Origin: Vibrio sp. CAU 1672
Lineage (GTDB): Bacteria > Pseudomonadota > Gammaproteobacteria > Enterobacterales > Vibrionaceae
Direction of reading: 5' to 3'
DNA length: 64,000 nucleotides
NCBI RefSeq assembly: GCF_029223195.1
Contig: NZ_JARHUF010000002.1
Coordinates: 124,001-188,000, forward strand
Below the pieces are notes generated by a model that saw only the letters and a list, made by a program, of their open reading frames with translations, was not told the DNA's origin and ran no database searches. Numbering within the stretch: position 1 is the stretch's first letter; each line of letters starts with the position of its first letter. The translations under genes and the position numbers were made by a program. This document shows, piece after piece, positions 1 to 10,249 of the stretch.

Positions 1-1001
1 ACCAGAACCACGGCCAGCATCACGTATGGGGCCCAGGCTTTAGCCAGGCTCATTGGCTTGCCTGCATGGTCATCCAGGTTGATTTTCAGCGAACCCAACC
101 ACTCAGCCGGCCATTTATCTTCCGCTTCGAAGTCCCATTGAGATTTAGGTACCAGAAAGCCTTTTTTCGCTGCGGTGACGACAATCGCCAGGCCAACCAG
201 ACCACCGATCAGTGATGGGAACTCCGCGCCGAGAAATACGCCGGTCAGGGCATAAGGGATGGTGAAGGAGACACCGGCAAACAGAGCAAACGGCAGAATG
301 TCCAGGCCTTCGCTCCAGCTCTTGTTTTTGCCGAAGAAGCGCGTCAGCATCATGGCCATCAGGACCGGGATCAGGGTGCCGACTGTTGCATGGATCAGTG
401 CCACACTTGAGGTGATTTGCTGTAGGTAAGCGTCCCAGTTAGAACCGTGGGCAACCAGAGTTTCACCGATATTGTGGGTGTCCAGGCCTTTATTGACGCC
501 AACGATGATCGGGGTGCCGACCGCGCCGAATGACACCGGCGTGGACTGGATCATCATGCCCATTAACACGGCCGCCAAAGCGGGGAAGCCAATCGCAACC
601 AACAGCGGCGCAGCAATGGCTGCTGGGGTGCCAAAGCCCGATGCTCCCTCAATGAATGAACCGAAACACCACGTGATGATGATCGCCTGTACCCGGCGGT
701 CGGCCGAAATGTCAGTAAAACCGTTACGGATGGTGGTGATGGCGCCGGTGTGTTTTAAAGTGTTAAGCAAAAAGATAGCACCGAAGACAATCCATAGCAC
801 CGAGACGTTAATGCCTAAGCCCTGAAAGACAGAGGCTAGTACCCGGGTGGCAGACATGTCCCAGAACACCAGGGCAATAAATACCGTCAACCCGAAGGCG
901 ACAGGCATGGCTTTTTTGGCTGGCCAGTTCAGGCCAACAAGTAGGATGGCAGCGACGACGATCGGCGAAAACGCGATCAAGGCTAACAATGTTTCACTCA
1001 T
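1..1001 (-). CDS. lldP: L-lactate permease (LctP family), 3' end outside window
   Basis: I translated the minus strand from an ATG at 1001, which has a good GAGGAAG ribosome site just upstream. The product starts [20 protein letters not shown] and is strongly hydrophobic, with the LctP-family stretch around [17 protein letters not shown]. About 333 residues are present. The family is usually about 550 residues, so the C-terminal part lies beyond base 1. Members import L-lactate (also D-lactate or glycolate) with protons across the inner membrane. The gene is divergent from a LysR regulator, which is a plausible local controller. The ORF reads open to the window edge. Family assignment is firm; substrate is inferred. 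Confidence 0.93.
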   Translation of the reverse strand, partial: MSETLLALIAFSPIVVAAILLVGLNWPAKKAMPVAFGLTVFIALVFWDMSATRVLASVFQGLGINVSVLWIVFGAIFLLNTLKHTGAITTIRNGFTDISADRRVQAIIITWCFGSFIEGASGFGTPAAIAAPLLVAIGFPALAAVLMGMMIQSTPVSFGAVGTPIIVGVNKGLDTHNIGETLVAHGSNWDAYLQQITSSVALIHATVGTLIPVLMAMMLTRFFGKNKSWSEGLDILPFALFAGVSFTIPYALTGVFLGAEFPSLIGGLVGLAIVVTAAKKGFLVPKSQWDFEAEDKWPAEWLGSLKINLDDHAGKPMSLAKAWAPYVMLAVVL

Positions 1002-1173
1002 GGGTACTTCCTCGTACTCTGATTTTCCAATCTCAACAACTGCTGACGCTGTGGCTTGAAAAAATTTATTGTTTTTGTAATTGATTTGTTAATTTGAGGT
1101 GAATTTACCCCTTTGTTTTTTATTGATATAGGGAAATAATGAAAATAATTAATTCCAAAAATCACATAATCAG
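1002..1173. promoter_or_regulatory. Divergent promoter region between lldP and the LysR gene
   Basis: This AT-rich 172-bp spacer must hold both divergent promoters. A near-palindrome GGTGAATTTACC at 1098-1109 is the only operator-like element I see. LysR proteins often bind such dyads between themselves and a divergent target. Binding is inferred from position only. Confidence 0.4.
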
Positions 1174-2073
1174 ATGAGAGCAGATGATTTAATCCTGTTT
1201 TCCCAGGTAGTAGAACTGGGCAGTTTTAGTAAGGTGGCTGAAGAAAATAGCCTTACAAATTCGGTGGTTAGTAAAAGAATTGCCCGGCTGGAAGAGGAAA
1301 TAGGCGTACAGTTATTATATCGTACAACGCGTAAATTGACCCTGACTGAGGCAGGCAAGGTTTTGTTACACAGTGCTAAAAATGTGAAGCAAGCCACTCA
1401 GGAAGCGATGGATGCCGTGTCGGGTTTTGGTGAAAATGTCAGCGGCCACATTAAAATGTCAGTGCCGACTATCTCCGGCGACCTGATCCTCGCCGATGCC
1501 GTAGCCGAGTTCTGCAATATGCACCCGGGGCTGACCGTCGATATGTCTTTGGATAACCGCTTTGTCGATCTGGTCGCTGGCGGTTACGATCTGGTGATCC
1601 GCACCGGCTATCTGGAAGACTCCAGTTTGATTGCGCGCCATATTCTCGATTCCCAGTGGGTGGTGTGTGCGTCTCCTTCCTATATTGCCAAGCAAGGTAA
1701 ACCGCTTGAGCCAATTGACCTCTGTTCGCATAACTGTTTGCAGTATGCCTACCAGACGACCGGTGCCAGCGACTGGGAGTTTAAGGGAGATAAAGGCAAT
1801 TACATTGTCAAAGTTTCTGGCAGTTTCTCTACCGACAACGCTACCGCGTTGCGTAAAGCGGCACTGGGAGGTCACGGTATCGCGTATGTGCCGCGTTGCC
1901 TGGTGTATCACGATATTCGTAATGGTCAGCTGGTGGATATTTTCCCCGAACTGGTGGGGAAGAAGCTCGGCATCTATGCGGTCTACCCATTTACCCGCCA
2001 GCCGCCGAACAAAGTTAAACTGTTGATTGAACATATTCGTCAGCGCTATCTGACCATCTCTCATTACTTCTAA
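1174..2073 (+). CDS. LysR family transcriptional regulator
   Basis: 299 residues, the normal size of a LysR regulator. Residues 1-60 form the winged helix-turn-helix (DLILFSQVVELGSFSKVAEE, then SVVSKRIARLEEEIG and LLYRTTRKLTLTEAG). Residues about 90-295 form the periplasmic-binding-like effector domain. It resembles the CrgA/DmlR-type subgroup with an LxxRTTR segment after the recognition helix. It is divergent from the lactate permease, so control of lactate uptake is a reasonable guess, but no ligand can be read from the sequence. The ATG at 1174 has only a weak ribosome site; no better start exists in frame. Confidence 0.93.
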   Translation: MRADDLILFSQVVELGSFSKVAEENSLTNSVVSKRIARLEEEIGVQLLYRTTRKLTLTEAGKVLLHSAKNVKQATQEAMDAVSGFGENVSGHIKMSVPTISGDLILADAVAEFCNMHPGLTVDMSLDNRFVDLVAGGYDLVIRTGYLEDSSLIARHILDSQWVVCASPSYIAKQGKPLEPIDLCSHNCLQYAYQTTGASDWEFKGDKGNYIVKVSGSFSTDNATALRKAALGGHGIAYVPRCLVYHDIRNGQLVDIFPELVGKKLGIYAVYPFTRQPPNKVKLLIEHIRQRYLTISHYF

Positions 2074-2133
2074 GCAACTCATAAATTTGCGAAATGTTGC
2101 ATAGCTGAGGTTGAAATCGCAACGTTTTACCCT

Positions 2134-2152
2134 AATGATAATAGTTCTCAAT
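2134..2152 (+). promoter_or_regulatory. Putative Fur box upstream of prolyl oligopeptidase
   Basis: AATGATAATAGTTCTCAAT differs from the 19-bp Vibrio Fur consensus AATGANAATNATTNTCATT at two fixed positions. It ends 38 bp before the start of the oligopeptidase gene, where a repressor would block a promoter. This is a pattern match only. Confidence 0.6.
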
Positions 2153-2190
2153 AAATCAATCGTTCACAGAAAACGGAGCAACACGGACGT

Positions 2191-4233
2191 ATGCATTACC
2201 CAAAAACACGTAAAGACACTACCGTCGATAACTACTTCGGCCAGCAAATCGCCGATCCTTATCGCTGGCTGGAAGATGATCGCAGCGCGGAGACCGCCGA
2301 ATGGGTGTCCGGGCAAAACTCAGTCACTTTTGACTTTTTAGGCCAGATCCCCTACCGGCAGCAGATCCGTGACAGGCTCGCCAGCAGCCAAAACTACGCC
2401 AAGTACTCACAGCCGTTTGTGCGCGGCGATTACACCTATTTCTACAAAAACGACGGGCTGCAAAACCAGAGTGTCCTTTATCGGCGTAAAGGTGACGGTG
2501 AGGCGGAAGTCTTTCTGGATCCGAACAGCTTTTCTGCCGATGGTACGACGTCGTTAGGCGAAGTGAGCTTCTCTAAAGATCACCGCCTGGTGGCGTATTC
2601 GATATCAGAAGGCGGCAGTGACTGGCGCAAGATCGTGGTGATCGATGTCGAAACCAGGCAGCAGTCAGAGCCAGCCATCGTCGATGCAAAGTTCACCGCC
2701 ATCTCCTGGCTGGGTAGCCGTGGTTTTTTCTACTCCAGCTATGATAAACCACAAGGGAGTGAGTTATCGGCCCGCACCGAGCAGCATAAGCTGTACTACC
2801 ATGAGCTCGGCACGGCCCAGTCACAGGATCGGGTGATTTTTGGTGCGCTGGACGGCCAGGTACACCGCTATGTATCGGGCACAACCACCGAGGACGACTG
2901 CTACCTGATCATCACTGCTGCTGAGTCAACCTCCGGCAACCGCTTGTATTACGTCGATTTGGCGAGTGCTGACCAGGCGGTCATTCCGCTGCTGGAGCAC
3001 ACCCGCTCGGACACTTACCTGATCGACAGCCAACAACAGCGACTGTTGTTTTATACCAACCTGGATGCGCCGAACGGCAAAGTCGTCAGCTACCACACGG
3101 AGAGCGGTATATGGTGTGAGGTGATCGCGGAACAGGATCAGCCACTGGAGATCAGCAAGGGCGGCGGCCATCTGTTTGCGACTTACATGGTGGACGTCTT
3201 ATCCAAAGTTCAGCAGTTTGATTATCAGGGCCAATTGGTTCGTGACGTCGACCTGCCGGGACAGGGTACCGTTTATGGCCTGGCTGGCCTGGCTGGCCTT
3301 GCTGAGGATAGTACGCTGTACTATACCTTCACCAACTACGTGACACCGCCAACCATCTTCTTGTTTGATGTCGCTACTGGTGCTTCTGAGGTGTATCAGG
3401 AGTCGCAAGCGCCGTTTGAACGCAATCAATACGAGTCTAAGCAGGTATTCTACCGTTCGAAAGATGGCACGCCGGTGCCGATGATCATCTCGTACAAAAA
3501 AGAACTCAAACCGGATGGCAGCACACCGACCATGCTGTATGGCTATGGCGGCTTTAATGTCAGCCTGCCACCAATGTTTTCCTGTCATATTGCGAACTGG
3601 CTGGATCTGGGCGGCATCTACGCGGTGGCGAATCTGCGTGGTGGTGGCGAATACGGTAAAGCATGGCATGATGCGGGGATCCAACTCGACAAACAGAATG
3701 TATTTGACGATTTTATCGCGGCAGCGGAATATCTGATCGCCGAAAACTACACCAGCCCGGAGCGCCTGGCCATTCGTGGTGGTTCCAATGGCGGTTTGCT
3801 GGTCGGGGCATGCATGACCCAACGTCCGGAGCTGTTCAGGGTTGCACTGCCAGCGGTGGGGGTGCTGGATATGCTACGGTACCATACCTTTACTTCCGGT
3901 GAAGGCTGGAAATACGATTACGGCACCGCTGGGCAGAGTGAAGAAATGTTCAGCTACCTGCTGGGGTATTCGCCGGTACACAATGTGCAAGCCGGGGTGG
4001 CCTATCCGGCGACGATGGTCACCACCGCCGACCATGATGATCGGGTGGTGCCGGCTCACTCTTACAAATTCATTGCCGAGCTGCAGGCCAAACATCAAGG
4101 CGATCAGCCGGTATTGATCCGTATCGATGTGAATGCCGGTCACGGCGCTGGGATGCCGCTTAACAAACAGATCGATCTGATGGCCGACAGCTATGCTTTT
4201 ACTCTGTTTAATATGGGGATTGAGTCTCTTTAG
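2191..4233 (+). CDS. Prolyl oligopeptidase, S9A family, cytoplasmic
   Basis: 680 residues, the usual length for prolyl endopeptidase. The first 60 residues contain the family start ([20 protein letters not shown]), followed by a beta-propeller region to about residue 400 and an alpha/beta hydrolase domain. The catalytic triad is visible: Ser532 in RGGSNGG, an Asp within [10 protein letters not shown] (residues 612-621), and His651 in NAGHGAG. No signal peptide is present, so it probably cuts short proline-containing peptides in the cytoplasm. The three-fold Leu-Ala-Gly run near residue 365 comes from a short tandem duplication. A Fur-like box precedes it, and a second, exported S9A gene at 28387 also has one. 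A strong terminator follows. Confidence 0.95.
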   Translation: MHYPKTRKDTTVDNYFGQQIADPYRWLEDDRSAETAEWVSGQNSVTFDFLGQIPYRQQIRDRLASSQNYAKYSQPFVRGDYTYFYKNDGLQNQSVLYRRKGDGEAEVFLDPNSFSADGTTSLGEVSFSKDHRLVAYSISEGGSDWRKIVVIDVETRQQSEPAIVDAKFTAISWLGSRGFFYSSYDKPQGSELSARTEQHKLYYHELGTAQSQDRVIFGALDGQVHRYVSGTTTEDDCYLIITAAESTSGNRLYYVDLASADQAVIPLLEHTRSDTYLIDSQQQRLLFYTNLDAPNGKVVSYHTESGIWCEVIAEQDQPLEISKGGGHLFATYMVDVLSKVQQFDYQGQLVRDVDLPGQGTVYGLAGLAGLAEDSTLYYTFTNYVTPPTIFLFDVATGASEVYQESQAPFERNQYESKQVFYRSKDGTPVPMIISYKKELKPDGSTPTMLYGYGGFNVSLPPMFSCHIANWLDLGGIYAVANLRGGGEYGKAWHDAGIQLDKQNVFDDFIAAAEYLIAENYTSPERLAIRGGSNGGLLVGACMTQRPELFRVALPAVGVLDMLRYHTFTSGEGWKYDYGTAGQSEEMFSYLLGYSPVHNVQAGVAYPATMVTTADHDDRVVPAHSYKFIAELQAKHQGDQPVLIRIDVNAGHGAGMPLNKQIDLMADSYAFTLFNMGIESL

Positions 4234-4255
4234 AGCAGCAGGGTTTTTCGCCATT

Positions 4256-4287
4256 AAAAAATGCCGCGCAAACGCGGCATTTTTTTG
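4256..4287 (+). terminator. Intrinsic terminator of prolyl oligopeptidase gene
   Basis: An 8-bp perfect stem (ATGCCGCG with CGCGGCAT, 4261-4280) with a four-base loop is followed by seven T residues and preceded by A residues. Confidence 0.9.
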
Positions 4288-4776
4288 GTTGGGGGGAACT
4301 CATAGAACGGTATCAGAGTGACTAAGTCTGATCCACTGAACCAACCAGTGTCGGCGGCCAAACCGAACGGCAGCTATGCCATTTTCAGATGGAGTGGCAG
4401 TTTCGACCACTCAGATAAAGAGTAGTATATTTATATGCAACATTGTTAAGTTATTGTGATATGTCGGTAATTTACACCGTTTTCTGTCATAACTGTGCTG
4501 CCCATCACCCGGCTTAAGGTACTGGCCAGCTTTGGTGTGTGGCGGGGCTTTTGCGCATCGGTCTGAGCTTGTTTAATCATTACAGTTGTTGTTTGTCTGG
4601 TTATGGTATTCCTCCCCCCTCTGGCAAAACAGTCGCCGATGGGACACCTTGCCAGTTAGTTACTGATGTAAGGCGGTTAAAAAATGTGCTGTCGGGCAGG
4701 GGTGATAGATAAATCACTTAAACTTCAATAAATAACCTCTACACTGAGCATACGATAAAAGAAAAAGGAGACGGGT
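4288..4776. other. Gene-free 489-bp leader of the LonB-like protease gene
   Basis: No ORF with a ribosome site and no convincing hairpin terminator was found in either strand. It presumably contains the promoter of the protease gene, whose ribosome site AAAAAGGAGACGG lies immediately before 4777. I see no known regulatory motif. Confidence 0.5.
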
Positions 4777-7137
4777 ATGGCAGTGAATCGGTTAGAAACC
4801 AGTCAGCTGTATTCAAAAGCTGAGCTGGCCATGATGCCATCTAAGTCCACCAAGGAACTAGCTCCTATCGATGAAATCGTCGGGCAGGAACGCGCGCAGA
4901 AAGCGGTTGAGTTTGCCATGTCGATCAAGGAGAAAGGGTACAATATTTATGCGATAGGTCAGAACGGGTTGGGTAAGCGGACCATGATCCTGCGCTACCT
5001 CAACCGCCATAAGCATGATGTCAAAGCTTTGTTTGACTGGTGTTATGTGGCGAACTTTGAGGATACCCGAGTGCCGAAAGTGTTGCAGCTCCCTTGTGGG
5101 GTGGGCAACCGGCTCAAAGCGGACATCGAAAAACTGATGTCCAAGCTGATGAATGCGATGCCGCTAGCGTTTGACAATGAGATGTACTATACCCGCGCAG
5201 AAAGGCTTAAAAACCAGTTAGCCCAGAAGCAGCAATCGGAACTGGATCGGATTGGTAAGGATGCCAAAGAGAAAGGCATCAGTCTGACCATTACCGCACA
5301 AGGGGATTATCAGTTTGTGGCGATGAACGGGGAAGAGCCGCATACGGAAGAATCGTTTGATGAGCTGAGCAAAAAAGAGCAGGAGCACTTTGCCAATCGC
5401 ATTGATCAGCTGGAAGTCAGTTTGCGCTCCATGGTGCGTCAGCTGACCGAGTGGGAAGAGTCATACAGTGAGAAAATCAGGAAATTGAATGATGAAGTGA
5501 CACTGGATGTGATCACCCATTTTATCAAGCAACTCAAGCTGGACTATTCCGAGTATCCGGTGATCAAAACTTATCTGACCGAGCTGCAAAAAGACATTGT
5601 GGAAAACGCAGACATTTTTTTGGATCAGAGTGCTGAGCAAGGGGAAATCGCTACTGCTTCGTTAGATAAGAATTTGCCAAGGCGCTACAAAGTCAACGTA
5701 CTGGTCAGCCGCAAAAACAGTGAGTTTCCGGTGGTGGTGGAAGAGAGCCCTAATTATCATACTCTGTTTGGCTCGATTGAAACCGCAACGTTTAAAGGGA
5801 CGGTGTTTACCGATTTCTCCCTTATCCGCGCCGGGAGTCTGCACAAGGCCAACGGTGGTGTGTTGCTCATGGATGCGCAGAAGGTTCTGGAGCAGCCCTA
5901 TGTCTGGGATGGATTAAAACGGGCGATACGCTCTCGCAAGTTGAGTTTTACTTCACTCGAAAAAGAAGTCACCCTGACGGGAGCTGTGTCACTCGATCCC
6001 GAGCCTATCCCTCTGGATATTAAAATCATTCTGTTTGGTGATTACCGTACCTATCAGTTGTTGCAGCACTATGATCCAGAGTTTAGTGAGCTGTTCCGGG
6101 TCACCGCAGATTTTGAAGATGAGATGCCGCGCACACCGGAATCAGAACTGCATTATGCTCGTTTTATATCCAGTGTTGTGCATGACAACGGCATGTTGCA
6201 TTGTGACAAAAAGGCGATTGCGCGGATCATTGAGTACAGCTCAAGGCTATCGGGCGATCAGAATAAGCTGTCACTCCACTCAGCCAATATCGCCAACCTG
6301 TTGCGTGAATCGAACTACGTTGCACGGCAAGCCAACTCCAATATGATCCGCATTGGCCATGTTGAAGAGGCGATGAAGAATCAGGAGATGCGTGTTAGCC
6401 GCTTGCAAGACAGTGTGATGGAAACGTTTAAGAATGGTACGACTTTGATCCGTACTGAAGGCGTTGAAGTTGGTCAGATCAATGCCCTGTCAGTGCTGAG
6501 TACCAGTGATCACATGTTTGGTGCGCCAAACCGTATCACCGCGACCACCTGCTATGGTGAAGGTGATGTCATTGATATAGAGCGCAGTGTGGAACTGGGC
6601 GGGCGGATTCACTCTAAAGGGGTGATGATTCTCTCGGCTTATCTTGCTTCGGTGTTTGGTAAAACCGCCCGGGTGCCACTGACAGCGACGCTCACCTTTG
6701 AACAATCCTACGGTGGTGTCGATGGTGACAGTGCCAGCATGGCAGAACTCTGTGCTGTGGTATCAGCATTCTCAAAACAGCCAAACCGACAAGATATTGC
6801 GATCACCGGATCGATGAACCAGTTTGGTGAAGCGCAGCCAATTGGTGGGGTGAACGAGAAAATTGAAGGTTTTTATGATGTCTGCATGATTAAAGGCCGT
6901 CATCATGGACAAGGGGTGATCATTCCCCGTTCAAATGTGCATAATCTGATGTTGCGCGCCGATGTGGTGAAAGCGGTAGCCAAGGGCGAGTTCCATATTT
7001 GGGCTATCGAACATGTAACTGAAGCGATTGAGTTATTGACTGGCAAACCTGCAGGAACGGCCACCGATGATGGCTCTTATCCGATTAACACTATTTTTGG
7101 TTTAGCCCAGGCGAAACTCAACTCGTTGCGCAAGTAA
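4777..7137 (+). CDS. LonB-type ATP-dependent serine protease (AAA+, S16)
   Basis: 786 residues. An N-terminal AAA module has a Walker A motif GQNGLGKRT at residues 61-69 and a long inserted helical segment (about 110-260). A Walker B-like GGVLLMDAQ lies near residue 363. The C-terminal S16 protease domain carries the Ser-Lys dyad: Ser652 in DGDSAS and Lys695 in GGVNEKIEG. The family (relatives of E. coli YcbZ/LonH) degrades proteins in an ATP-coupled way in the cytoplasm, but substrates are unknown. It is monocistronic, with a strong ribosome site. It is not the classical Lon, which has a different N domain. Cellular role cannot be read from context. Confidence 0.92.
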   Translation: MAVNRLETSQLYSKAELAMMPSKSTKELAPIDEIVGQERAQKAVEFAMSIKEKGYNIYAIGQNGLGKRTMILRYLNRHKHDVKALFDWCYVANFEDTRVPKVLQLPCGVGNRLKADIEKLMSKLMNAMPLAFDNEMYYTRAERLKNQLAQKQQSELDRIGKDAKEKGISLTITAQGDYQFVAMNGEEPHTEESFDELSKKEQEHFANRIDQLEVSLRSMVRQLTEWEESYSEKIRKLNDEVTLDVITHFIKQLKLDYSEYPVIKTYLTELQKDIVENADIFLDQSAEQGEIATASLDKNLPRRYKVNVLVSRKNSEFPVVVEESPNYHTLFGSIETATFKGTVFTDFSLIRAGSLHKANGGVLLMDAQKVLEQPYVWDGLKRAIRSRKLSFTSLEKEVTLTGAVSLDPEPIPLDIKIILFGDYRTYQLLQHYDPEFSELFRVTADFEDEMPRTPESELHYARFISSVVHDNGMLHCDKKAIARIIEYSSRLSGDQNKLSLHSANIANLLRESNYVARQANSNMIRIGHVEEAMKNQEMRVSRLQDSVMETFKNGTTLIRTEGVEVGQINALSVLSTSDHMFGAPNRITATTCYGEGDVIDIERSVELGGRIHSKGVMILSAYLASVFGKTARVPLTATLTFEQSYGGVDGDSASMAELCAVVSAFSKQPNRQDIAITGSMNQFGEAQPIGGVNEKIEGFYDVCMIKGRHHGQGVIIPRSNVHNLMLRADVVKAVAKGEFHIWAIEHVTEAIELLTGKPAGTATDDGSYPINTIFGLAQAKLNSLRK

Positions 7138-7217
7138 CCTTTTGGCAACTGAGGGCCTGTTTTTTTGTGGTTTTTCTATTTAATCCTCCATAACTGATCA
7201 TAACTCTTCATAATAAC

Positions 7218-7250
7218 AAAATTCCGGCGTAAGTGCCGGAATCTTGTCAC
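7218..7250 (+). terminator. Probable terminator after the LonB-like gene
   Basis: Stem ATTCCGGC/GCCGGAAT (7221-7228 with 7235-7242) around a six-base loop. The following T tract is weak (CTTGTCAC), so it may be a poor or Rho-assisted terminator. Confidence 0.55.
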
Positions 7251-7394
7251 AAATATTGTGAACCAATATCATGAATTTGATGGCTTTTTAATCTGGACAG
7301 ATGTGTTATCTACCTCTAATAGTGCGCCTGTTACTTATTCTGTTGGGAAGCATCCCACGGCATGGAAGCAGATACCTATCACTTGAGGTTAATC

Positions 7395-9023
7395 ATGCAG
7401 TTTTCTTTAAAAAATCTCTCGATACGTACCCAGAACCTTATCCCGGTACTGTTTACCGCTTTTTCGTTGTTCATCGCACTGTGGATCACCAAAAACAATC
7501 TGCAAGCAGAACAAGAGGCCATGACGTCTAATGCCGAGTCATTGGTGTTTTACAAAGATGCACTGGCACATATTGATGATCAGGTTTATCCGTTGCGAAT
7601 CAGTGCCGTGTATGCCATCTATGATGCAAACCGCCGTGACACATTCAGTGATGAACTTAAGTCGGTGGTAAACCAAATTGATAAAGATTTAAATACCATC
7701 GCGCAAGAACAAGACTTTCAAAATGAAGTGGAACTGGTTCGCCGCGCAATCACTGCTTATGTCGATTACTCGAGCCGTTCGGTGCCGTTCCTGAATCGTC
7801 GTGATTAGGGGCTGGTTTCCAGCGCGGAATACGATCGCTTTATCAGCAAATATCGTCAGGTGGGCAACGAGATGGTGAACTCCATCAATACCCTGTCGCA
7901 GCGTGTGAATAAGCTGATGACCGAGAAAATGGCGCACAGTGAACGCGAAAATCAACGGGTACAAACCAATGCTATGCTGAGTATTTTGGTGGTGTTCATT
8001 GTTTCACTGTTAGGAGCGTGGTTCTTATCAGGCATTATTGTCACCCCGATCCAAAAACTGCAGGGCGTGATGCGCCATCTGGCTGGTGGGGATCTGTCGG
8101 TCCGTGCTGATGTCGAGGGTGACAATGAAATTGCGCACCTTAGCAAAGATGTTAACCAAACCGCGACCCAGTTACACGATACCGTAGATGCACTCATGCG
8201 TATCAGCGAAGAAGTGGCATCTGTCTCAACAGAGTTGGCAGCGGTGATGACCCAAGCGGAAGCCAACGCACAACAAGAGTTGATGGAAATTGAACAGGTG
8301 GCATCGGCGGTGAATGAGCTGGCGAGTACGGCGGATAATGTGAGTGATAACGCGACCTCAGCGGATTCAACAGCGCGTGAAGCAGATGGTCTGGCTAAAT
8401 CAGGTCTGGCGATTTTCCAGGAGAGTGCTCAGGCTAGCGAGCAGATGTCACAAGCGCTGAATGATGCAGCACAAGTGGTTACTCGTCTTAAAGAGCAATC
8501 GGTACAGATTAATGATGTTATCGAGGTAATTCGCGGCGTATCGGAGCAAACTAACCTGCTGGCACTGAATGCGGCGATTGAAGCGGCACGTGCCGGGGAA
8601 TCGGGGCGCGGTTTTGCCGTGGTTGCCGACGAAGTGCGTATGCTGGCAGCCCGTACTCAGGAATCTACGCAAGAGATCCAGACGATCATTGAAGAACTGC
8701 AGGCGCAATCCGGTTTAGCAAATGACAGTATGCAAGTAAGTCTGGAAATGTTGGTCCGTAATAATGAACTGACCCAACAAGCTAATGATGCGCTGGTTGG
8801 AATTACCGAGTCGGTTACCAACATCAATGATTCGAACACTCAGGTTGCCACGGCAGCGGAAGAGCAGTCACAAGTGACGCAAGACATCAACCGTAACGTA
8901 GTAAACATGTCTGAGCTGGTGAACCAAAATGTGGCAGGCATTAGTCAAAGTGCCAGTGCGAGTACGGAACTTTGACTATTAGCAGAAAAACAGAAAGAGC
9001 AATTGAGCTTCTTTAAACTGTAA
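7395..9023 (+). pseudogene. Methyl-accepting chemotaxis protein gene with two in-frame stop codons
   Basis: One continuous reading frame codes for a single-sensor MCP: start at 7395 (GAGG seven bases upstream), a membrane helix (LIPVLFTAFSLFIALWI), a periplasmic helical sensor, a second helix ([20 protein letters not shown]), HAMP, and a signalling domain with the hairpin tip [25 protein letters not shown]. The frame is cut by TAG at 7806-7808 inside the sensor domain and by TGA at 8973-8975. After the second stop the frame continues LLAEKQKEQLSFFKL to TAA at 9023. The intact paralogue at 36953-38596 reads [16 protein letters not shown] at the same place, so both stops look like point nonsense mutations. 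No frameshift is seen. Product is probably absent or truncated. Confidence 0.85.
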
Positions 9024-9038
9024 TTATGCTGACCACAT

Positions 9039-9066
9039 AAAAAAGCGCCGAAGGGCGCTTTTTTTA
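9039..9066. terminator. Bidirectional terminator between the MCP pseudogene and the PilZ gene
   Basis: GCGCC (9045-9049) pairs with GGCGC (9054-9058), flanked by A and T runs on both sides, so it can work for both convergent genes. Confidence 0.88.
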
Positions 9067-9080
9067 TGTCAGTGCGTGAC

Positions 9081-9818
9081 TCATTTGAGCGTCAGCCTGG
9101 TACCGTCGAACTTGAGATGGCCAAGCAACGTTTTGGCATTGGCTTTACCAAAATCATCAAACTCGATCCCGTAGCGTGCATGATGGACCGATTTCTGGAT
9201 GTTGCAAATTCGCCCTTTAAGTGCCAATAGCATTGGTCCGCCCCGCTGGTTAATGACCACATCCAGTGATACCTTGTCCTGAGGCTGCAATGGCCGGCTC
9301 ATGGGTGAGGTGATGATCCGGCAGCCACCTCGTGACAAATCCCGGATTTCACACTCAGTACGATAATCACTCAGATGCAGGCGTGCATCGAGGTTGACTT
9401 CATAACGGGTCTCTTTACGGAGTTGAAATACCTGCATCGTATTTGGCAGCGCCAATATCAACAGCGGATAGGGGGCTCCAAGCCGATGCTGAAGCTGGGC
9501 ACGAAACGGAATCACGGCCCCTTCGCCCCGGTGAGAATAGGCTTTAACGCTTAACCAGAACCCTTCCTGAAAATAGAACCTGAGATCTTCATCAGAGATG
9601 TTGGGAATTTCTATCAGCGCGGTATTGTTGCTGTGGCAACCGACAAAAGTGCTGGTGGTGATATATTTGGTGCCGACAGGGGTGGTCACATTGAGCGTGA
9701 CTTCGCTGCCATGTTCTACCATTGCCATAGCGTCGGTGCTGTTGAGTACTGTCGCCTGTCGCCGCTGGGTAAGGGTATCCGCTGCCCCTTGCTTGTTTTC
9801 GTTACTTCTAGCCATCAT
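9081..9818 (-). CDS. PilZ domain protein, YcgR-like c-di-GMP binder
   Basis: About 245 residues. The N-terminal half resembles the YcgR-N (PilZN) fold. The C-terminal half is a PilZ domain with both binding motifs: RKETRYEV (RxxxR) and DLSRGGCRI (the DxSxxG-type motif). Such proteins sense cyclic di-GMP in the cytoplasm and commonly act on flagellar motors, polysaccharide synthesis or pili. Three GGDEF-type genes in this window could feed it. The start is uncertain: a GTG at 9845 adds nine residues but has no ribosome site, while tandem ATGs at 9818 and 9815 follow an AGGA at slightly long spacing. Confidence 0.88.
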   Translation of the reverse strand: MMARSNENKQGAADTLTQRRQATVLNSTDAMAMVEHGSEVTLNVTTPVGTKYITTSTFVGCHSNNTALIEIPNISDEDLRFYFQEGFWLSVKAYSHRGEGAVIPFRAQLQHRLGAPYPLLILALPNTMQVFQLRKETRYEVNLDARLHLSDYRTECEIRDLSRGGCRIITSPMSRPLQPQDKVSLDVVINQRGGPMLLALKGRICNIQKSVHHARYGIEFDDFGKANAKTLLGHLKFDGTRLTLK

Positions 9819-9970
9819 GGGTATCGCTTTTATTCCTGCAAACACTGCGCTTTACAGGCTTTTATATCTATAAGCATTGGTTTTAAGTCGGACTGACTTG
9901 AAACATGGCAATAATTCTATGCAGTGATATCATTTGATTCAATGAATCACATGTAAAAAATGGGAGCTGG

Positions 9971-10249
9971 ATGATGTTTCATGTAGTGCACGACGCAGAA
10001 CATCACTGCTTTTGGGTCGATTTGGTTAAAGAGTATCAGGCCAAGGTTCTCTATGAGCAACATGGCTCTGTGTTGCATATTACTTCAACGGTAGTACCCG
10101 AGCCATTACGGGGTAAAGGCTATGGCAAGATCATGATGGAAGCGCTACTGGCCGAAATTGAATCGCTTAACTTGAAGGTCGTCCCGGTATGCCCTTATGT
10201 TGTCCACTATTTTGAGCGTAATAAGCAGTGGGCCCATTTACTGGCATGA
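9971..10249 (+). CDS. Small GNAT-fold N-acetyltransferase (YjdJ/NATD1-like)
   Basis: 92 residues, matching the short one-domain GNAT subfamily. The acetyl-CoA binding segment is clear: VVPEPLRGKGYGKIMMEALL, followed by VPVCPYVVHYFERN, which is the C-terminal signature of these small enzymes. It presumably acetylates an amine substrate in the cytoplasm; the substrate is unknown. Start ATG 9971 follows TGGGAGCTGG. Its stop overlaps the start of the next gene (ATGA at 10246), so the two are translationally coupled. Confidence 0.9.
   Translation: MMFHVVHDAEHHCFWVDLVKEYQAKVLYEQHGSVLHITSTVVPEPLRGKGYGKIMMEALLAEIESLNLKVVPVCPYVVHYFERNKQWAHLLA

Noticed and set aside
3279-3302. Short tandem repeat (Leu-Ala-Gly run) in the first oligopeptidase
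   Set aside because: Only about two and a half copies, in frame, in a propeller loop; no sign of functional effect.
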